From an uncultured Christensenellaceae bacterium (lineage in GTDB: Bacteria > Bacillota > Clostridia > Christensenellales > CAG-314): a DNA stretch of 54,019 bases. The stretch lies in the NCBI GenBank assembly GCA_910587795.1, contig CAJUNH010000010.1, forward strand, positions 1-54,019, in the 5' to 3' direction. Every line of letters begins with the position of its first letter. Position 1 is the stretch's first letter. Of this stretch, positions 17,637 through 26,818 are shown in pieces. Under the pieces are notes generated by a model, which made no database searches, was not told the DNA's origin, and was given only the letters and a program-made list of their open reading frames with translations. The translations under genes were made by a program, and so were the position numbers.

Positions 17637-19523
17637 ATGCTAATTCAACTTAAATCCGCCTGCTTTAAGTACGGCGACGCAACCGTTTTTAATAACGTCA
17701 ATCTCGATGTAAACGAGGGCGACAATATAGGCGTAGTGGGCGCAAACGGCGCAGGCAAAAGCACTCTTTTGTCCTGTATTTTCGGCGAATTGGAATTGTT
17801 TAGCGGACAAATTTACCGCCGCAACGGATTGACGGTAGGTTACTTAAAACAAAACTGCGATTTTTCCTCCGCCAACACTTTGTTCGACGAAATGATGACG
17901 GTTTTTGCCCGTCAAACCGCACTGATAGAGCAAATAAACGGTACGGCAACAGAGATGTCGGTTGCAGATACGGATAGCGCCGAATATAAAGCTCTTGCAG
18001 ACAAATACCACCGTCTAACGGTAGAGGCGGACGTGACCGAAGCGTACAATGCCGAGGTAAAAGTCAAAACCGTGCTAAACGGTATGGGTTTAAGCGAATT
18101 TGCCGACAGGGTTGTTTCTACTCTCAGCGGAGGAGAAAAGACCAAAGCCGCATTGTGCAAAATGTTATTGGAATGTCCCGAAGTTATGATTTTGGACGAG
18201 CCTACAAACCATTTGGATTATAAAACGCTGGATTGGTTGGAAAGTTTTTTGACGGACAGCAAGTCTACGTTGATAGCGGTATCGCACGACAGATTTTTTT
18301 TGGACAAGCTGTGTACGTCCGTTTGGGACGTACAGCACGGCGAAATTTACGCTTACAAAGGCAATTATACCAAATACCGCGTTTTAAAAGCGGAGCGGAT
18401 GGAAAATATCCGCCGCGAATACGAAAAGCAGCAAAAGGAAATTGCAAAGCTTACCGATTATATAGCCCGCAATAAGGTACGCGCCTCAACCGCCGATATG
18501 GCAAAATCGCGGGAAAAAACTTTGGAAAAAATGGAGATTATCTCCATGCCGAAACGGGACGAACAGCCGCCTAGGTTTAAATTCGAATATTCTACCGAGC
18601 CTAGCGAGTTTCCGCTTATCATCAAAAACTTAACGCTGGGGTACGACGGAAAACAGCTGTTAAACGACGTCAATCTGGAAGTCAAGCGCGGTATGCGCAC
18701 TGCGCTTTTGGGGCTTAACGGGTGCGGAAAGTCTACTCTTATAAAACGTATTGCGGCGCAAAATCCGTACGATTCGGGCAAAATAATTTTCGGCAAAAAC
18801 GTTCGCACAGGCTACTACGATCAGGAAAATATAAACTTGGACGGACGGCTGCGCGTGTTGGATCAGCTGTGGTTTGACAATACGCGTATGAGTCAAACCG
18901 AGGTGCGCAGTTTGCTTGCTTCGGTAACGTTGGGCGCGGACGACGTGTATAAGCTTGTCGCCGATTTATCGGGCGGCGAACGCGCTAAGTTAGGCTTGGC
19001 AATGATTATGGCAAAGGACTGCAACCTGCTGCTGTTGGACGAGCCTACAAACCATTTGGATTTGCCCAGCCGCGAAGCGTTGGAGGACGCGCTTAAAAAC
19101 TACCGCGGAACGCTGCTGTTTGTCAGCCACGACAGGTATTTCGTTAACTCCATAGCAACGCAAATCGCCGTAATCGAGCAGGGCGCAATCTCCTGCTGCG
19201 ACGGCAATTACGACAGCTACCTGCAAATACATAAGCCGACGGTAAAATCGCAAATTGACGCTCCTCAGCCCGTCAAAACGCAAACGTATCGAAATGCAAA
19301 GCAGCGTGCCGAGCAAACCAACCGTGCAAAGCGCATTAAGGAGCTGGAAAAAAACATAACGGAACTGGAAGCGGAAATAGCGGAACTTAACGATAAAATG
19401 TCCCTTGCGGAATACGTTGCCGACTACACGAAGCTTGCACCCTTAACCGAGCGTCTTGCGCAGGCGGAAACGGAGTTGGAACAATCGATAGACGAATGGA
19501 CGCGTCTTGCGGAGGATGTATGA
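17637..19523 (+). CDS. ABC-F type ATPase (ribosome-associated)
   Basis: 628 residues from the ATG at 17637; a TTG at 17595 would add 14 poorly conserved-looking residues and was not chosen. It has two ABC domains and no membrane helices, the ABC-F layout. Walker A motifs are GANGAGKST (about 34-42) and GLNGCGKST (about 360-368). LSGGE signatures lie near 162 and 443, and each is followed by LDEPTNHLD. A charged linker joins the domains, and a C-terminal coiled coil spans about 550-620. ABC-F proteins bind the ribosomal exit site to regulate translation or protect against antibiotics; the subgroup cannot be decided by eye. Its stop overlaps the next gene's start (ATGA). Confidence 0.92.
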   Translation: MLIQLKSACFKYGDATVFNNVNLDVNEGDNIGVVGANGAGKSTLLSCIFGELELFSGQIYRRNGLTVGYLKQNCDFSSANTLFDEMMTVFARQTALIEQINGTATEMSVADTDSAEYKALADKYHRLTVEADVTEAYNAEVKVKTVLNGMGLSEFADRVVSTLSGGEKTKAALCKMLLECPEVMILDEPTNHLDYKTLDWLESFLTDSKSTLIAVSHDRFFLDKLCTSVWDVQHGEIYAYKGNYTKYRVLKAERMENIRREYEKQQKEIAKLTDYIARNKVRASTADMAKSREKTLEKMEIISMPKRDEQPPRFKFEYSTEPSEFPLIIKNLTLGYDGKQLLNDVNLEVKRGMRTALLGLNGCGKSTLIKRIAAQNPYDSGKIIFGKNVRTGYYDQENINLDGRLRVLDQLWFDNTRMSQTEVRSLLASVTLGADDVYKLVADLSGGERAKLGLAMIMAKDCNLLLLDEPTNHLDLPSREALEDALKNYRGTLLFVSHDRYFVNSIATQIAVIEQGAISCCDGNYDSYLQIHKPTVKSQIDAPQPVKTQTYRNAKQRAEQTNRAKRIKELEKNITELEAEIAELNDKMSLAEYVADYTKLAPLTERLAQAETELEQSIDEWTRLAEDV

Positions 19524-20218
19524 AAGTAGCGCTTATCAGCGGCGGATCGCGCGGTATAGGAGCGGCGGCGGCGGAAAAATTTGCGCGCAGCGGCTACTCG
19601 GTTATAATTAACTACAACAACAGCGAACAACAGGCTAATGCTTTGCAGTCACGGCTTTTAATCGAGGGCTGCGACGTGCATTTGTTTCGCGCGGACGTAT
19701 CGCGCGTAGCCGAGGTCGAGGCTATGTTCGATTATGTCGGCAAGTATTTTAAGCATTTGGACGTGTTGGTAAATAACGCAGGCATTGCCCAAACGCGGCA
19801 GCTGCAGGACGTAACCGAAGCGGACTACGACGGTATAATGTCGGTAAACGCCAAAGGCGCGTTTTTTTGCTGCAAGTACGCCTTGCCGTATTTAACCAAA
19901 TGTAACGGAACGATTCTTAACGTGGTTTCCGTCTGGGGAATACGCGGCGCAAGCTGCGAAAGCGTATATTCTATGAGTAAGCATGCCTTGCTCGGTTTAA
20001 CTCGAAGTTTGGCGCTGGAACTTGCGGAAACGGTCTCCGTAAACGCTCTATGTCCTCCTTTGGTTTTGACGGATATGACTGCAAATTATTCGCAGACGGA
20101 AATTGCGGACTTTTGTCGGGAAACGGGTACGCGTGTATATACGTCAAATCAGGTTGCGGACGCCGTTTACAGCCTTGCTACAAGCGGTCAAAACGGCGTA
20201 ATTGCGGATTTAACGTAG
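19520..20218 (+). CDS. Short-chain dehydrogenase/reductase, FabG-like
   Basis: 232 residues from the ATG at 19520, which overlaps the ABC-F stop as ATGA with GGAGGA upstream. The nucleotide-binding GGSRGIG is at residues 8-14, NNAG near 84-87, the catalytic Ser lies in VVSVWG, and Tyr150-x3-Lys154 (YSMSK) is complete. These features define the classical SDR family using NAD(P)H. The closest general type is 3-oxoacyl-ACP reductase. No fatty-acid genes are nearby, so the substrate is open. It is translationally coupled to the ABC-F gene and probably in one operon with the next two genes. Confidence 0.85.
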   Translation: MKVALISGGSRGIGAAAAEKFARSGYSVIINYNNSEQQANALQSRLLIEGCDVHLFRADVSRVAEVEAMFDYVGKYFKHLDVLVNNAGIAQTRQLQDVTEADYDGIMSVNAKGAFFCCKYALPYLTKCNGTILNVVSVWGIRGASCESVYSMSKHALLGLTRSLALELAETVSVNALCPPLVLTDMTANYSQTEIADFCRETGTRVYTSNQVADAVYSLATSGQNGVIADLT

Positions 20219-20344
20219 ACGAAATTGTTTTGTTTTTATGCGTCGGTAAATTTATTTTTGCGTTTTGATATTAAATATAAAGCGGTTTGTGCGCGGTTAA
20301 AAAACGTGTGATGAAAAACGCAGTGTTTAAAGGAGATTGAAATT

Positions 20345-21334
20345 ATGCTGTCTGTAATTAACTTTGCGCCGCTTGCGCCGTATGTAATCAGTCTTATAGC
20401 GGCAGGCGCGGTGTTGGCAGTAATTACCGTTTGGCTTATATTTTGTACCGTAATTGCAAATAACTTGCTTAAAAAGGCAACGACGCCCATTGCGCATACG
20501 TTGGAGGAAGTGCGTAAAATGCAGGCGGAAACGGAGCATACAGATATAGACGCATACGAAAATATATGGCTGCGTACTCCGTTTGAAATAGACGGCTTGC
20601 ACGGCAAACTTCGCGGAGAGGTAATAGATAACCCCGCAGATAACGGAAACCGGCGCAAAGTGGCGATTATTGTCCACGGTCACACTATGAACCGTATCAA
20701 TTCGGTAAAATACGCCGCGGTATTTTATAGTTTGGGTTTCAGCGCTGTGATATACGATCACTGTTATTTCGGTCAAAGCGACGGAAAATTCTGCACGTTG
20801 GGGTACTACGAACGGCACGACCTGTCGGCGGTAATAGATTTTACAAAGCGGCGTTTTGGAAATGATTCGGTAATTGCTTTGCACGGCGAAAGTATGGGCG
20901 CGGTAACGGCGCTTACCGTTTTGGGGCTGCGAAACGACGTGGATATGGTAATTGCGGACTGCCCGTTCAGCGACACGTTTAAATATTACTGCGAGCTGTT
21001 TACTCATCATACAAAACTGCCGTCTTTTCCTGTTGTGGAAATCGGAGGAAGTATAGCAAAGCGAAAGTACGGCTACGATTTTCAAAAGTGCAGTCCGATA
21101 GCGGACGTTGCGCAAACGGACGTGCCCGTATGCTTTATACACGGACTTGCGGACGACTACATATATCCTCACCACAGTCAAGATATGTACAAAGTGTGTC
21201 AAAATCCGCTCAGCGAACTGCACCTTGTGCCCAATGCGCGCCATGCGTGCAGTCACCTTACGGATAGAGCGGCTTATGCGCAAATTGTGGGCGGCTTTGT
21301 TAATAAAATAATGGAAAATAAAATAAAGGAGTAA
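20345..21334 (+). CDS. Membrane-anchored alpha/beta hydrolase (S33-like)
   Basis: 329 residues. One membrane helix at about 12-38 is followed by an alpha/beta-hydrolase domain with VHGHTMNR as oxyanion loop and nucleophile Ser183 in GESMG. A catalytic acid lies in HGLADDYI, and His in PNARHACSH. This pattern is typical of membrane-anchored hydrolases related to serine aminopeptidase S33; ester or peptide substrates are both possible. AAAGGAGATT lies before the ATG. The M3 peptidase begins five bases after its stop, and its ribosome binding site overlaps this gene's end, indicating one operon. Confidence 0.85.
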   Translation: MLSVINFAPLAPYVISLIAAGAVLAVITVWLIFCTVIANNLLKKATTPIAHTLEEVRKMQAETEHTDIDAYENIWLRTPFEIDGLHGKLRGEVIDNPADNGNRRKVAIIVHGHTMNRINSVKYAAVFYSLGFSAVIYDHCYFGQSDGKFCTLGYYERHDLSAVIDFTKRRFGNDSVIALHGESMGAVTALTVLGLRNDVDMVIADCPFSDTFKYYCELFTHHTKLPSFPVVEIGGSIAKRKYGYDFQKCSPIADVAQTDVPVCFIHGLADDYIYPHHSQDMYKVCQNPLSELHLVPNARHACSHLTDRAAYAQIVGGFVNKIMENKIKE

Positions 21335-21339
21335 ATATT

Positions 21340-23016
21340 ATGGTAAAAATTTCTCAAATAAAATACGTGCGTCCCGACAAAGACGAGGTGTTGGCTCGGC
21401 TTGCGGATTTTAAAGCGCGTTTTACGTCGGCAAAAAATATAGACGAATTTTATGCGGTGCACGACGAATACAAAGCCTACGACGAGCAATTAGGTACAAA
21501 TGTCCGTATTGCGTTTATCCGTTTTACGCAGGATACCCGCGACGAGTTTTACACTGCGGAGCAGGATTATTTAGACGAAGTCAGTCCGGAAATTTCGGTT
21601 GCGGCGGCGGAAATTGCAAAGTGCTATCTCGATACCCCCTTCCGCAAACAACTGGAACAGCGTTTTCCCAAGGTAATGTTTGTAAATTTGCAAATGGCGG
21701 TAGACGCTAACGACCCGCGCATTGTTGCGGAAAAAGTGGAGGAAAACAAGCTTACAACCGCTTATACAAAGTTGATGAGCAACATCGTTATCGACTTTAA
21801 CGGCGAAAAACTGCCCATGAGCGGAATATCGAAATATTTTACCTCGGCAGACCGCGAACTTAGAAAGGCGGCGTACTTTAAGTTTGCGCAGGCAATAGAA
21901 GACAATAAAGAACAGCTTGACGAAATCTACGATAAGCTTGTTAAAGTACGTACCGCAATGGGGCGTAAAATGGGCTTTGAAAACTTTTCTAAGTTGGGAT
22001 ATCTTAAAATGCAGCGTAACTGCTACACAAAGGAAGATATCGCTAAATTCCGCTCAAACGTCTTAAAGTATTTGGTACCGCTTGCCGTAAAAATCCGCAA
22101 AAAGGTAGATAAAGATTTGGGCATAGATAAGGAATACATGTACGATAACAACGTATTTACCCGCGACGAACCCAAGCCTATCGGCAACCCCGAATATATG
22201 TTTAAAGCTGCGTCAAAAATGTATAACGAAATGTCCGCAGAAACAGGTAAACTGTTTGACGATATGGTGGAAGCGGAGTGCTTTGACGTAATGTCCCGCG
22301 AGGGCAAGTGGGGCGGCGGATACTGCGAAGGTCTGCCTGCGATTAAATTACCGTTTATTTTGTCTAACTGGAACGGTACCGCGGGCGACGTAGACGTTTT
22401 GACTCACGAATTCGGTCACGCTTTGGAGTTTTATAAGTCGTTCTTTATCGAAAGCGAATTTTTGTCCAGTATATCTATGGAAACGGCGGAAGTGCACAGT
22501 ATGTCTATGGAATTTCTGGCGTATCCCTGGATAGACTTGTTTTTCGGCGACAAGACGGAAGAATACAAATTCAACCATATCGGCGGCGCGGTAACTTTTA
22601 TTCCGTACGGAACGATAGTGGACTACTTCCAGCAAACGTGCTACGATAACCCCGATATGACTCCTGCCGAGCGTATTGCTTTTTACAATAAAATCGAACG
22701 CGAATTTTTGCCTTGGACCAGCACGGAAGGTATACCCGCAGTACAGGACGGACGCCGTTGGCAGCGTCAGGCGCACATTTTTGAAAGTCCGTTTTACTAT
22801 ATCGACTACTGTTTGGCGCAATTTACCGCATTGCAGTTTTTAGCTATGAGTCAGCAGGATTACAAAGCGGCGTTCGATAAATATATCGAGTTTTTAAACT
22901 ACGGCGGCACCAAAACTTTTACGGAGCTTTTAAATGCCTGCGGACTTAAATCTCCGTTCGAAGAGGAAAGCTTTAAGTTGGTAACGGCAAGCGTGGAAAA
23001 AATTCTTAAACTATAA
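21340..23016 (+). CDS. M3 family oligoendopeptidase
   Basis: 558-residue zinc metallopeptidase without signal peptide, expected to degrade oligopeptides in the cytoplasm. The zinc-binding HEFGH starts at His356 (HEFGHALEF), and the third ligand Glu lies in ETAEVHSMSMEFL about 25 residues later. The C-terminal part (GRRWQRQAHIFESPFYYIDYCLAQ) matches the conserved substrate-binding end of the PepF/M3 group. Length is normal. It is the last gene of the ABC-F, reductase, hydrolase and peptidase series and is followed by a clear terminator. Confidence 0.92.
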   Translation: MVKISQIKYVRPDKDEVLARLADFKARFTSAKNIDEFYAVHDEYKAYDEQLGTNVRIAFIRFTQDTRDEFYTAEQDYLDEVSPEISVAAAEIAKCYLDTPFRKQLEQRFPKVMFVNLQMAVDANDPRIVAEKVEENKLTTAYTKLMSNIVIDFNGEKLPMSGISKYFTSADRELRKAAYFKFAQAIEDNKEQLDEIYDKLVKVRTAMGRKMGFENFSKLGYLKMQRNCYTKEDIAKFRSNVLKYLVPLAVKIRKKVDKDLGIDKEYMYDNNVFTRDEPKPIGNPEYMFKAASKMYNEMSAETGKLFDDMVEAECFDVMSREGKWGGGYCEGLPAIKLPFILSNWNGTAGDVDVLTHEFGHALEFYKSFFIESEFLSSISMETAEVHSMSMEFLAYPWIDLFFGDKTEEYKFNHIGGAVTFIPYGTIVDYFQQTCYDNPDMTPAERIAFYNKIEREFLPWTSTEGIPAVQDGRRWQRQAHIFESPFYYIDYCLAQFTALQFLAMSQQDYKAAFDKYIEFLNYGGTKTFTELLNACGLKSPFEEESFKLVTASVEKILKL

Positions 23017-23033
23017 AAATTAATATTTTATTA

Positions 23034-23073
23034 AAAAAACCTTCTTTGCAAATCAGCAATGAAGGTTTTTTTC
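23034..23073 (+). terminator. Rho-independent terminator after the M3 peptidase
   Basis: Eleven-bp stem (23034-23044 with 23061-23071) rich in A/T with CCTTC/GAAGG at its centre, followed by T residues. The A tract on the left may let it serve the minus-strand gene ending at 23207 as well. Confidence 0.8.
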
Positions 23074-23206
23074 TTTATTGGTAAGTCAAACAAAAAGCTG
23101 TCAACAACGGAGTATAGTTTAAAACAAACTGCGTTTGCAGTAGGGCTAGTGCAAGCGCATTTTATTGTTTGACGTTTTTTTATTTCAAAAATTTAATTGG
23201 ATTTTT

Positions 23207-23632
23207 TTAATTTGCGTTATCCAACATACGGGGCATAATAGGTTTTATGGGACGGCGGTCAAGCTCTTTCCGTATAATTTCTTCTATGGCTTTTGCGCGG
23301 TCTGTTTCGTCCATTTTGTTAAGTTCGGTAATTTTGCTCATTATTTTGGGACTGCGCGTTACAAACACATAATCTGCCTGACACTCCGCTTTTATATTTG
23401 CCGTCAATTCGTTTACAAACGCATCGTAATCGCTTTTGGCGTTAAAATCTTTTGTTTGCAATGCTATCACGCAAACGCGTTTGTATATCACGCATTCGCT
23501 CTTTACAACTTTTTCGCAAGACTGCGCAATGCTGTTTGCTTTTTCTTCCGCCGTTTCGGCATAAGCTGCGGCTGCCGCGCTTGATATGATAATTATTGCA
23601 AGCAGCAGCGCCGCTAATAATATTTTTTTCAT
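23207..23632 (-). CDS. Small secreted protein, possibly YhcN/YlaJ-like
   Basis: 141 residues. A signal peptide covers residues 1-26 with an AYA-type cleavage site and no lipobox Cys. The mature part (CVIYKRVCVIALQTKDFNAK, then VFVTRSP and ITELNKMDE) has the alternating strand-helix pattern of YhcN/YlaJ sporulation proteins, which assess germination or forespore surface in Bacillus. The similarity is impressionistic and those proteins are usually lipoproteins. It stands alone on the minus strand, convergent with the M3 peptidase. AAGGAG-type sequence precedes its ATG. Confidence 0.6.
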   Translation of the reverse strand: MKKILLAALLLAIIIISSAAAAAYAETAEEKANSIAQSCEKVVKSECVIYKRVCVIALQTKDFNAKSDYDAFVNELTANIKAECQADYVFVTRSPKIMSKITELNKMDETDRAKAIEEIIRKELDRRPIKPIMPRMLDNAN

Positions 23633-23945
23633 TTTATCTCCTTATTTGTAAATGTGCGGATAATTGATTTATCGCTTTACGTTATTTTTGGCAACAGTCG
23701 CCGCAAGCCTTATTGCGTTTTTGCTTGCATTAAAGCGCTTTTATATTGACCGTTCGTGTACTTAGAGTGTGCAAAACGTTATATTTTATGCATCGTCAAA
23801 AAAACCGCGCATAGGGCATTAATTGCATATTTTCGCAAAACGGTATTGTTATACTACTGGTAATTGTATCAACGTAATGTACTATGTCTTACATAATATA
23901 TTAAAATGTAACTTTTTTGCTTGATTAAGGAGGAAAAACAGCTTT
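23633..23945. other. Noncoding region between divergent small genes
   Basis: It must hold the promoters for the minus-strand secreted protein and the plus-strand 59-residue membrane protein. A small hairpin CGCAA (23702-23706) with TTGCG (23713-23717) is followed by T residues. I could not assign promoters with confidence. Confidence 0.45.
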
Positions 23946-24125
23946 ATGGATAAGGTTTTACCGATAATAATAATTTGCAGCGTTGGTATTGCGCTGGCAT
24001 TGACGTATATAGGTTTTGTTGTTGTGCGCGCGTGTTTTTTTAAAAACAAACGCCCCAAACGCCGCAACGAGTTTGAAATCGAGGAGGATTCCCTTACCAT
24101 ACGTTTGGGCAGGCGCAAGCGGTAA
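23946..24125 (+). CDS. 59-residue single-pass membrane protein
   Basis: A short gene with AAGGAGG at 23927-23933, twelve bases before the ATG. It encodes one membrane helix (residues 5-29, PIIIICSVGIALALTYIGF), then a basic stretch KNKRPKRR, an acidic patch EFEIEED and a basic end RLGRRKR. By the positive-inside rule the tail is cytoplasmic. I do not recognise it. It lies just before the deoC promoter and may be an independent small protein. The ribosome binding site, sensible topology and charge layout argue that it is real. Confidence 0.6.
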   Translation: MDKVLPIIIICSVGIALALTYIGFVVVRACFFKNKRPKRRNEFEIEEDSLTIRLGRRKR

Positions 24126-24163
24126 AAGCGGTATTTTGAAGTATAAAAAATACCGTCAATATA

Positions 24164-24192
24164 TTGAAAATTTTGCTGCGGTGTGGTAAAAT
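24164..24192 (+). promoter_or_regulatory. Promoter of deoC
   Basis: TTGAAA (24164-24169), a 17-base spacer, TAAAAT (24187-24192). It overlaps an in-frame TTG at 24164 that would otherwise lengthen deoC, and so supports the ATG at 24224. Confidence 0.75.
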
Positions 24193-24223
24193 ATACTTAC
24201 ATCTTAATAGGAGATTTTTTAAA

Positions 24224-24880
24224 ATGATGACGAAAGAACAAATTGCAAAAATGATAGATCATACGTTGCTTAAACCCGCAAAGGACAGCGAAATTACAGC
24301 GTTGTGCGCCGAGGCGAAGCAATACGGCTTTGCGTCCGTCTGCGTTAATCCCTGCCACATCAAACTTGCCGCAAAGGAACTTAACGGCAGCAGCGTTAAA
24401 GTATGCACGGTAGTAGGTTTCCCCTTAGGCGATAACACAACGGCAACAAAGGTGTTTGAAACGAAAAACGCTATCAAATCGGGCGCGACGGAAATCGATA
24501 TGGTTATCAATCAGTCATGGGCTAAGTCCAACGCTTGGAAAAAAATAGAAAAGGAAGTTGCCGCAGTCAAAAAGGCGTGCGGAGATATTTTGCTTAAAGT
24601 AATTTTGGAAACGTGCAACCTTACCGATAAGCAAATCCGTTCGGCATGCGAGGCATGCGTAAATGCCGGCGCGCAGTTTGTTAAAACCAGCACCGGTTTC
24701 GGCAAAGGCGGCGCAACGGCAGAAGCGGTAAGCATTATGGCGGATATGGTGCACCCTCACGGATTAAAAGTTAAAGCCAGCGGCGGTGTACACAACTACG
24801 AAGAAGCTTGCGCTATGGCTCATAACGGCGCCGATCGTATCGGTGCAAGCTGCGGCGTGGCAATTTGCAAAAAGGACTGA
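24224..24880 (+). CDS. deoC: Deoxyribose-phosphate aldolase
   Basis: 218 residues from the ATG at 24224 (AGGAG ten bases upstream; the ATG at 24227 is equally possible). It cleaves 2-deoxyribose-5-phosphate to glyceraldehyde-3-phosphate and acetaldehyde in deoxynucleoside catabolism. The Schiff-base Lys154 lies in FVKTSTGFGKGGAT, and a second conserved Lys lies in KVKASGGV. DHTLLKP at the N-terminus is a family hallmark. Length is normal. It is a single-gene unit between its own promoter and two hairpins. No other deo genes are in the window. Confidence 0.95.
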   Translation: MMTKEQIAKMIDHTLLKPAKDSEITALCAEAKQYGFASVCVNPCHIKLAAKELNGSSVKVCTVVGFPLGDNTTATKVFETKNAIKSGATEIDMVINQSWAKSNAWKKIEKEVAAVKKACGDILLKVILETCNLTDKQIRSACEACVNAGAQFVKTSTGFGKGGATAEAVSIMADMVHPHGLKVKASGGVHNYEEACAMAHNGADRIGASCGVAICKKD

Positions 24881-24907
24881 TTCTATTAATAAATAAACTA
24901 ATAAGCA

Positions 24908-24950
24908 GGTCTTTTGTCTGTCTTTGAACAGCGGCAGACAAACAAAGACC
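24908..24950. terminator. Long imperfect hairpin after deoC
   Basis: GGTCTTT-TGTCTG (24908-24920) pairs with CAGACA (24935-24940) and AAAGACC (24944-24950), with a three-base bulge. There is no T run, so it may stabilise the transcript end rather than terminate it. Confidence 0.45.
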
Positions 24951-24996
24951 GCACAAAAAGTGCTGCTGTCATATAATTTGTCCGCAGACAAACAAA

Positions 24997-25040
24997 TAGC
25001 CCGCTATCTTCGCAATCGAAGTATAGCGGGCTATATTTGT
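24997..25040. terminator. Bidirectional terminator between deoC and the isochorismatase gene
   Basis: TAGCCCGCTAT (24997-25007) pairs with ATAGCGGGCTA (25023-25033), with an inner CTTCG/CGAAG stem. Flanking ACAAA and TTTGT arms give T-rich ends in both directions. Confidence 0.85.
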
Positions 25041-25070
25041 TTTCGGGTTAGGACTGTAAATAAAATTTAA

Positions 25071-25550
25071 TTATCCCAACGTTTCGACGCTGCAGCCGTT
25101 GCGCTTATAATAATCTATCATTTCGGGGATTTTCTTTTTGTCGTAGCTTGTAATACAGTTTGATAGAACGTGAACCTTAAAACCGTTTTTTGCCATATTA
25201 TAGCAGGTCGATTTAACACAGGCAGCGGCATCCGCACCTGCAATATAAAACTCTTTAATACCGTTTTCGCTTATAAACGAGGCAAACGCTTCGCTTGTCA
25301 ATGCGTTTCCTTTGCTCTTTACAAATATATTTTTAGATACTATTTTCATTTCGGGTACTAATTCTGCCCCGCGAGTGTCCGGCTTAAATGTTCGAGTGCC
25401 TGCCGATAAGTTGTTGTGTTTGATATATACGATATGAATATTGTTATCGGCAGCCCAATCGATAGCGGCATTGATATTGCCGATTACTTCTTTATAGTTT
25501 TTTGTAATATCGTTTTGAATGTCAATTACAACCAGTGCTTTATCTGTCAT
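25071..25550 (-). CDS. Isochorismatase-family cysteine hydrolase
   Basis: 159 residues. The family triad is visible: Asp10 in LVVIDIQND, a Lys in FVKSKGNAL (about 78-80), and Cys111 in GADAAACVKSTC. The cis-peptide region IAGADAAAC is typical. Members include nicotinamidase and related amidases; this one is slightly short for nicotinamidase and has no recognisable metal-binding His cluster, so the substrate is open. It is cytoplasmic, with no neighbours of related function and a shared terminator with deoC. Confidence 0.88.
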   Translation of the reverse strand: MTDKALVVIDIQNDITKNYKEVIGNINAAIDWAADNNIHIVYIKHNNLSAGTRTFKPDTRGAELVPEMKIVSKNIFVKSKGNALTSEAFASFISENGIKEFYIAGADAAACVKSTCYNMAKNGFKVHVLSNCITSYDKKKIPEMIDYYKRNGCSVETLG

Positions 25551-25752
25551 ATAAGTTTACCTCGTCAAATTACTGTTTTTAGTAGTTTATAATTATATGT
25601 GCAACAATAATTAACTGCATTTAACGACCGCTAACGAAATTTAACTACCATTAACCGTTATTAATAGCCTGCTATTAAATCGTATTTTTAATGAGTAGTG
25701 TATTAGGTGGAAAGCGCGTTTGCGTACAATATAATATTGTAACCGTAATAAA

Positions 25753-25783
25753 AAAGCAAGGACAGCTTTATTATCCTTGCTTT
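25753..25783 (-). terminator. Terminator of tRNA-Leu
   Basis: Ten-bp stem AAAGCAAGGA (25753-25762) with TCCTTGCTTT (25774-25783), followed on the minus strand by T residues. Confidence 0.8.
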
Positions 25784-25817
25784 AATCCATATAAAACACA
25801 ATGCAAATGTGTTCCTT

Positions 25818-25900
25818 TGGTGCGAGATGTGAGACTTGAACTCACACGGTCTCCCACACGCCCCTTAAACGTGCGCGTCTGCCCATTCCGCCAATCTCGC
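25818..25900 (-). tRNA. tRNA-Leu (anticodon AAG)
   Basis: 83 nt on the minus strand with acceptor GCGAGAT pairing with ATCTCGC, discriminator A and an encoded CCA (25818-25820). The anticodon stem CACGT/GCGTG encloses TTAAGGG, giving AAG for CUU codons. The long variable arm (class II) is typical of tRNA-Leu. The T-loop is TTCAAGT. It has a consensus promoter and a terminator. Confidence 0.93.
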
Positions 25901-25913
25901 ATATTGCCTAACT

Positions 25914-25942
25914 ATAATAATTGATTAGGCTGCTTTTGTCAA
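25914..25942 (-). promoter_or_regulatory. Promoter of tRNA-Leu
   Basis: On the minus strand: perfect TTGACA (25937-25942), a 17-base spacer and TATTAT (25914-25919), 13 bases before the tRNA. Confidence 0.85.
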
Positions 25943-26019
25943 TTATTTTTATATAATTTGCAGTTTTTTTTGTAAAATTATCTCTTAAAAACTACTTCGG
26001 GCTGTTCTCTGTAGGGTTG

Positions 26020-26556
26020 TCAGTCTAGCAGCGTATCGTTAATTTTACTGTAAACGGAGGGTGCTTTTTCCTGCCAGCTGCGTTCAAGATACTTGGCAAT
26101 GCTCCTTGTCATAACGTTTAGTTTAACTTCCAAAGTTGTTTTTGTTGGCTCTACAATTTTAAGCACAACGTCGTAGCTGCCGTCGGGACATTTTGTATAC
26201 GTGGCTACGTAATCCTGATTACGGCGGTATTCTATGCGTCGGGTTTTTATATCGTCGGCAATAAGGCGGCGTACGCTGGACGGTATGCGTGTATAAAACT
26301 CTTTTAAACAAACGCGCCCTTCAACGGTTAAGTCGTACAATTCCTTGCCACCTCCCATAGGAGTGCTTTTATATACAAATCCGTTTTGAACGACGTCGTA
26401 CAGCGCCTGCAAGCAGTTTGTATAATCTATCCAGTTGTTTTTGTAGCAGCACAAGTCCAAAACGGTGGCTTCTGTTAAGGCGGTTTCCATCTTGTCCAAC
26501 ACAAACAACATTATTAACTTGTTCATTGTGCTGTCCTGCGTAATGCCCGCTTGCAT
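26020..26556 (-). CDS. DUF4364-family protein, winged-helix type
   Basis: 178 residues. The N-terminal half (MNKLIMLFVLDKMETALTEA, then YTNCLQALYDVVQNGFVYKS) follows a winged-helix DNA-binding pattern, and GKELYDLTVEGRVCLKEFYTRIP is typical of DUF4364, a Clostridia family. The C-terminal half is a beta-rich domain of unknown role. It is probably a transcription regulator, by family resemblance. It is divergent from the 251-residue gene at 26819, with about 260 bases of shared upstream sequence. Confidence 0.8.
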   Translation of the reverse strand: MQAGITQDSTMNKLIMLFVLDKMETALTEATVLDLCCYKNNWIDYTNCLQALYDVVQNGFVYKSTPMGGGKELYDLTVEGRVCLKEFYTRIPSSVRRLIADDIKTRRIEYRRNQDYVATYTKCPDGSYDVVLKIVEPTKTTLEVKLNVMTRSIAKYLERSWQEKAPSVYSKINDTLLD

Positions 26557-26818
26557 AGCTGCCTCCCTTATGGTAAATTATGTAGTGCGCTTACAGTCAC
26601 TATTTGTCATTATACACCAAAAGGCAACATTAAACAACAGTTTTGAATGTTTTTGGTAAAAATACTTTTAAAACGTTTAAAGATATGATATAATACCGAC
26701 ATAAATAAATTATCGGTTTTTAATTGCATAATATGTTCTTGCAATACAGCAAATTATCGGCAATACAGGCTGTTTTTACATAGTTTATTGCAGTTGTAAT
26801 AATCGGTAGGGGAAATTT

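Noticed and set aside
20327..21283. 318-codon frame antisense to the alpha/beta hydrolase
   Set aside because: Shadow of the real gene; composition rich in Arg, Tyr and His, no domain.
25691..25924. 77-codon frame over tRNA-Leu
   Set aside because: Overlaps the tRNA and its terminator; an artefact of the same kind as at tRNA-Glu.
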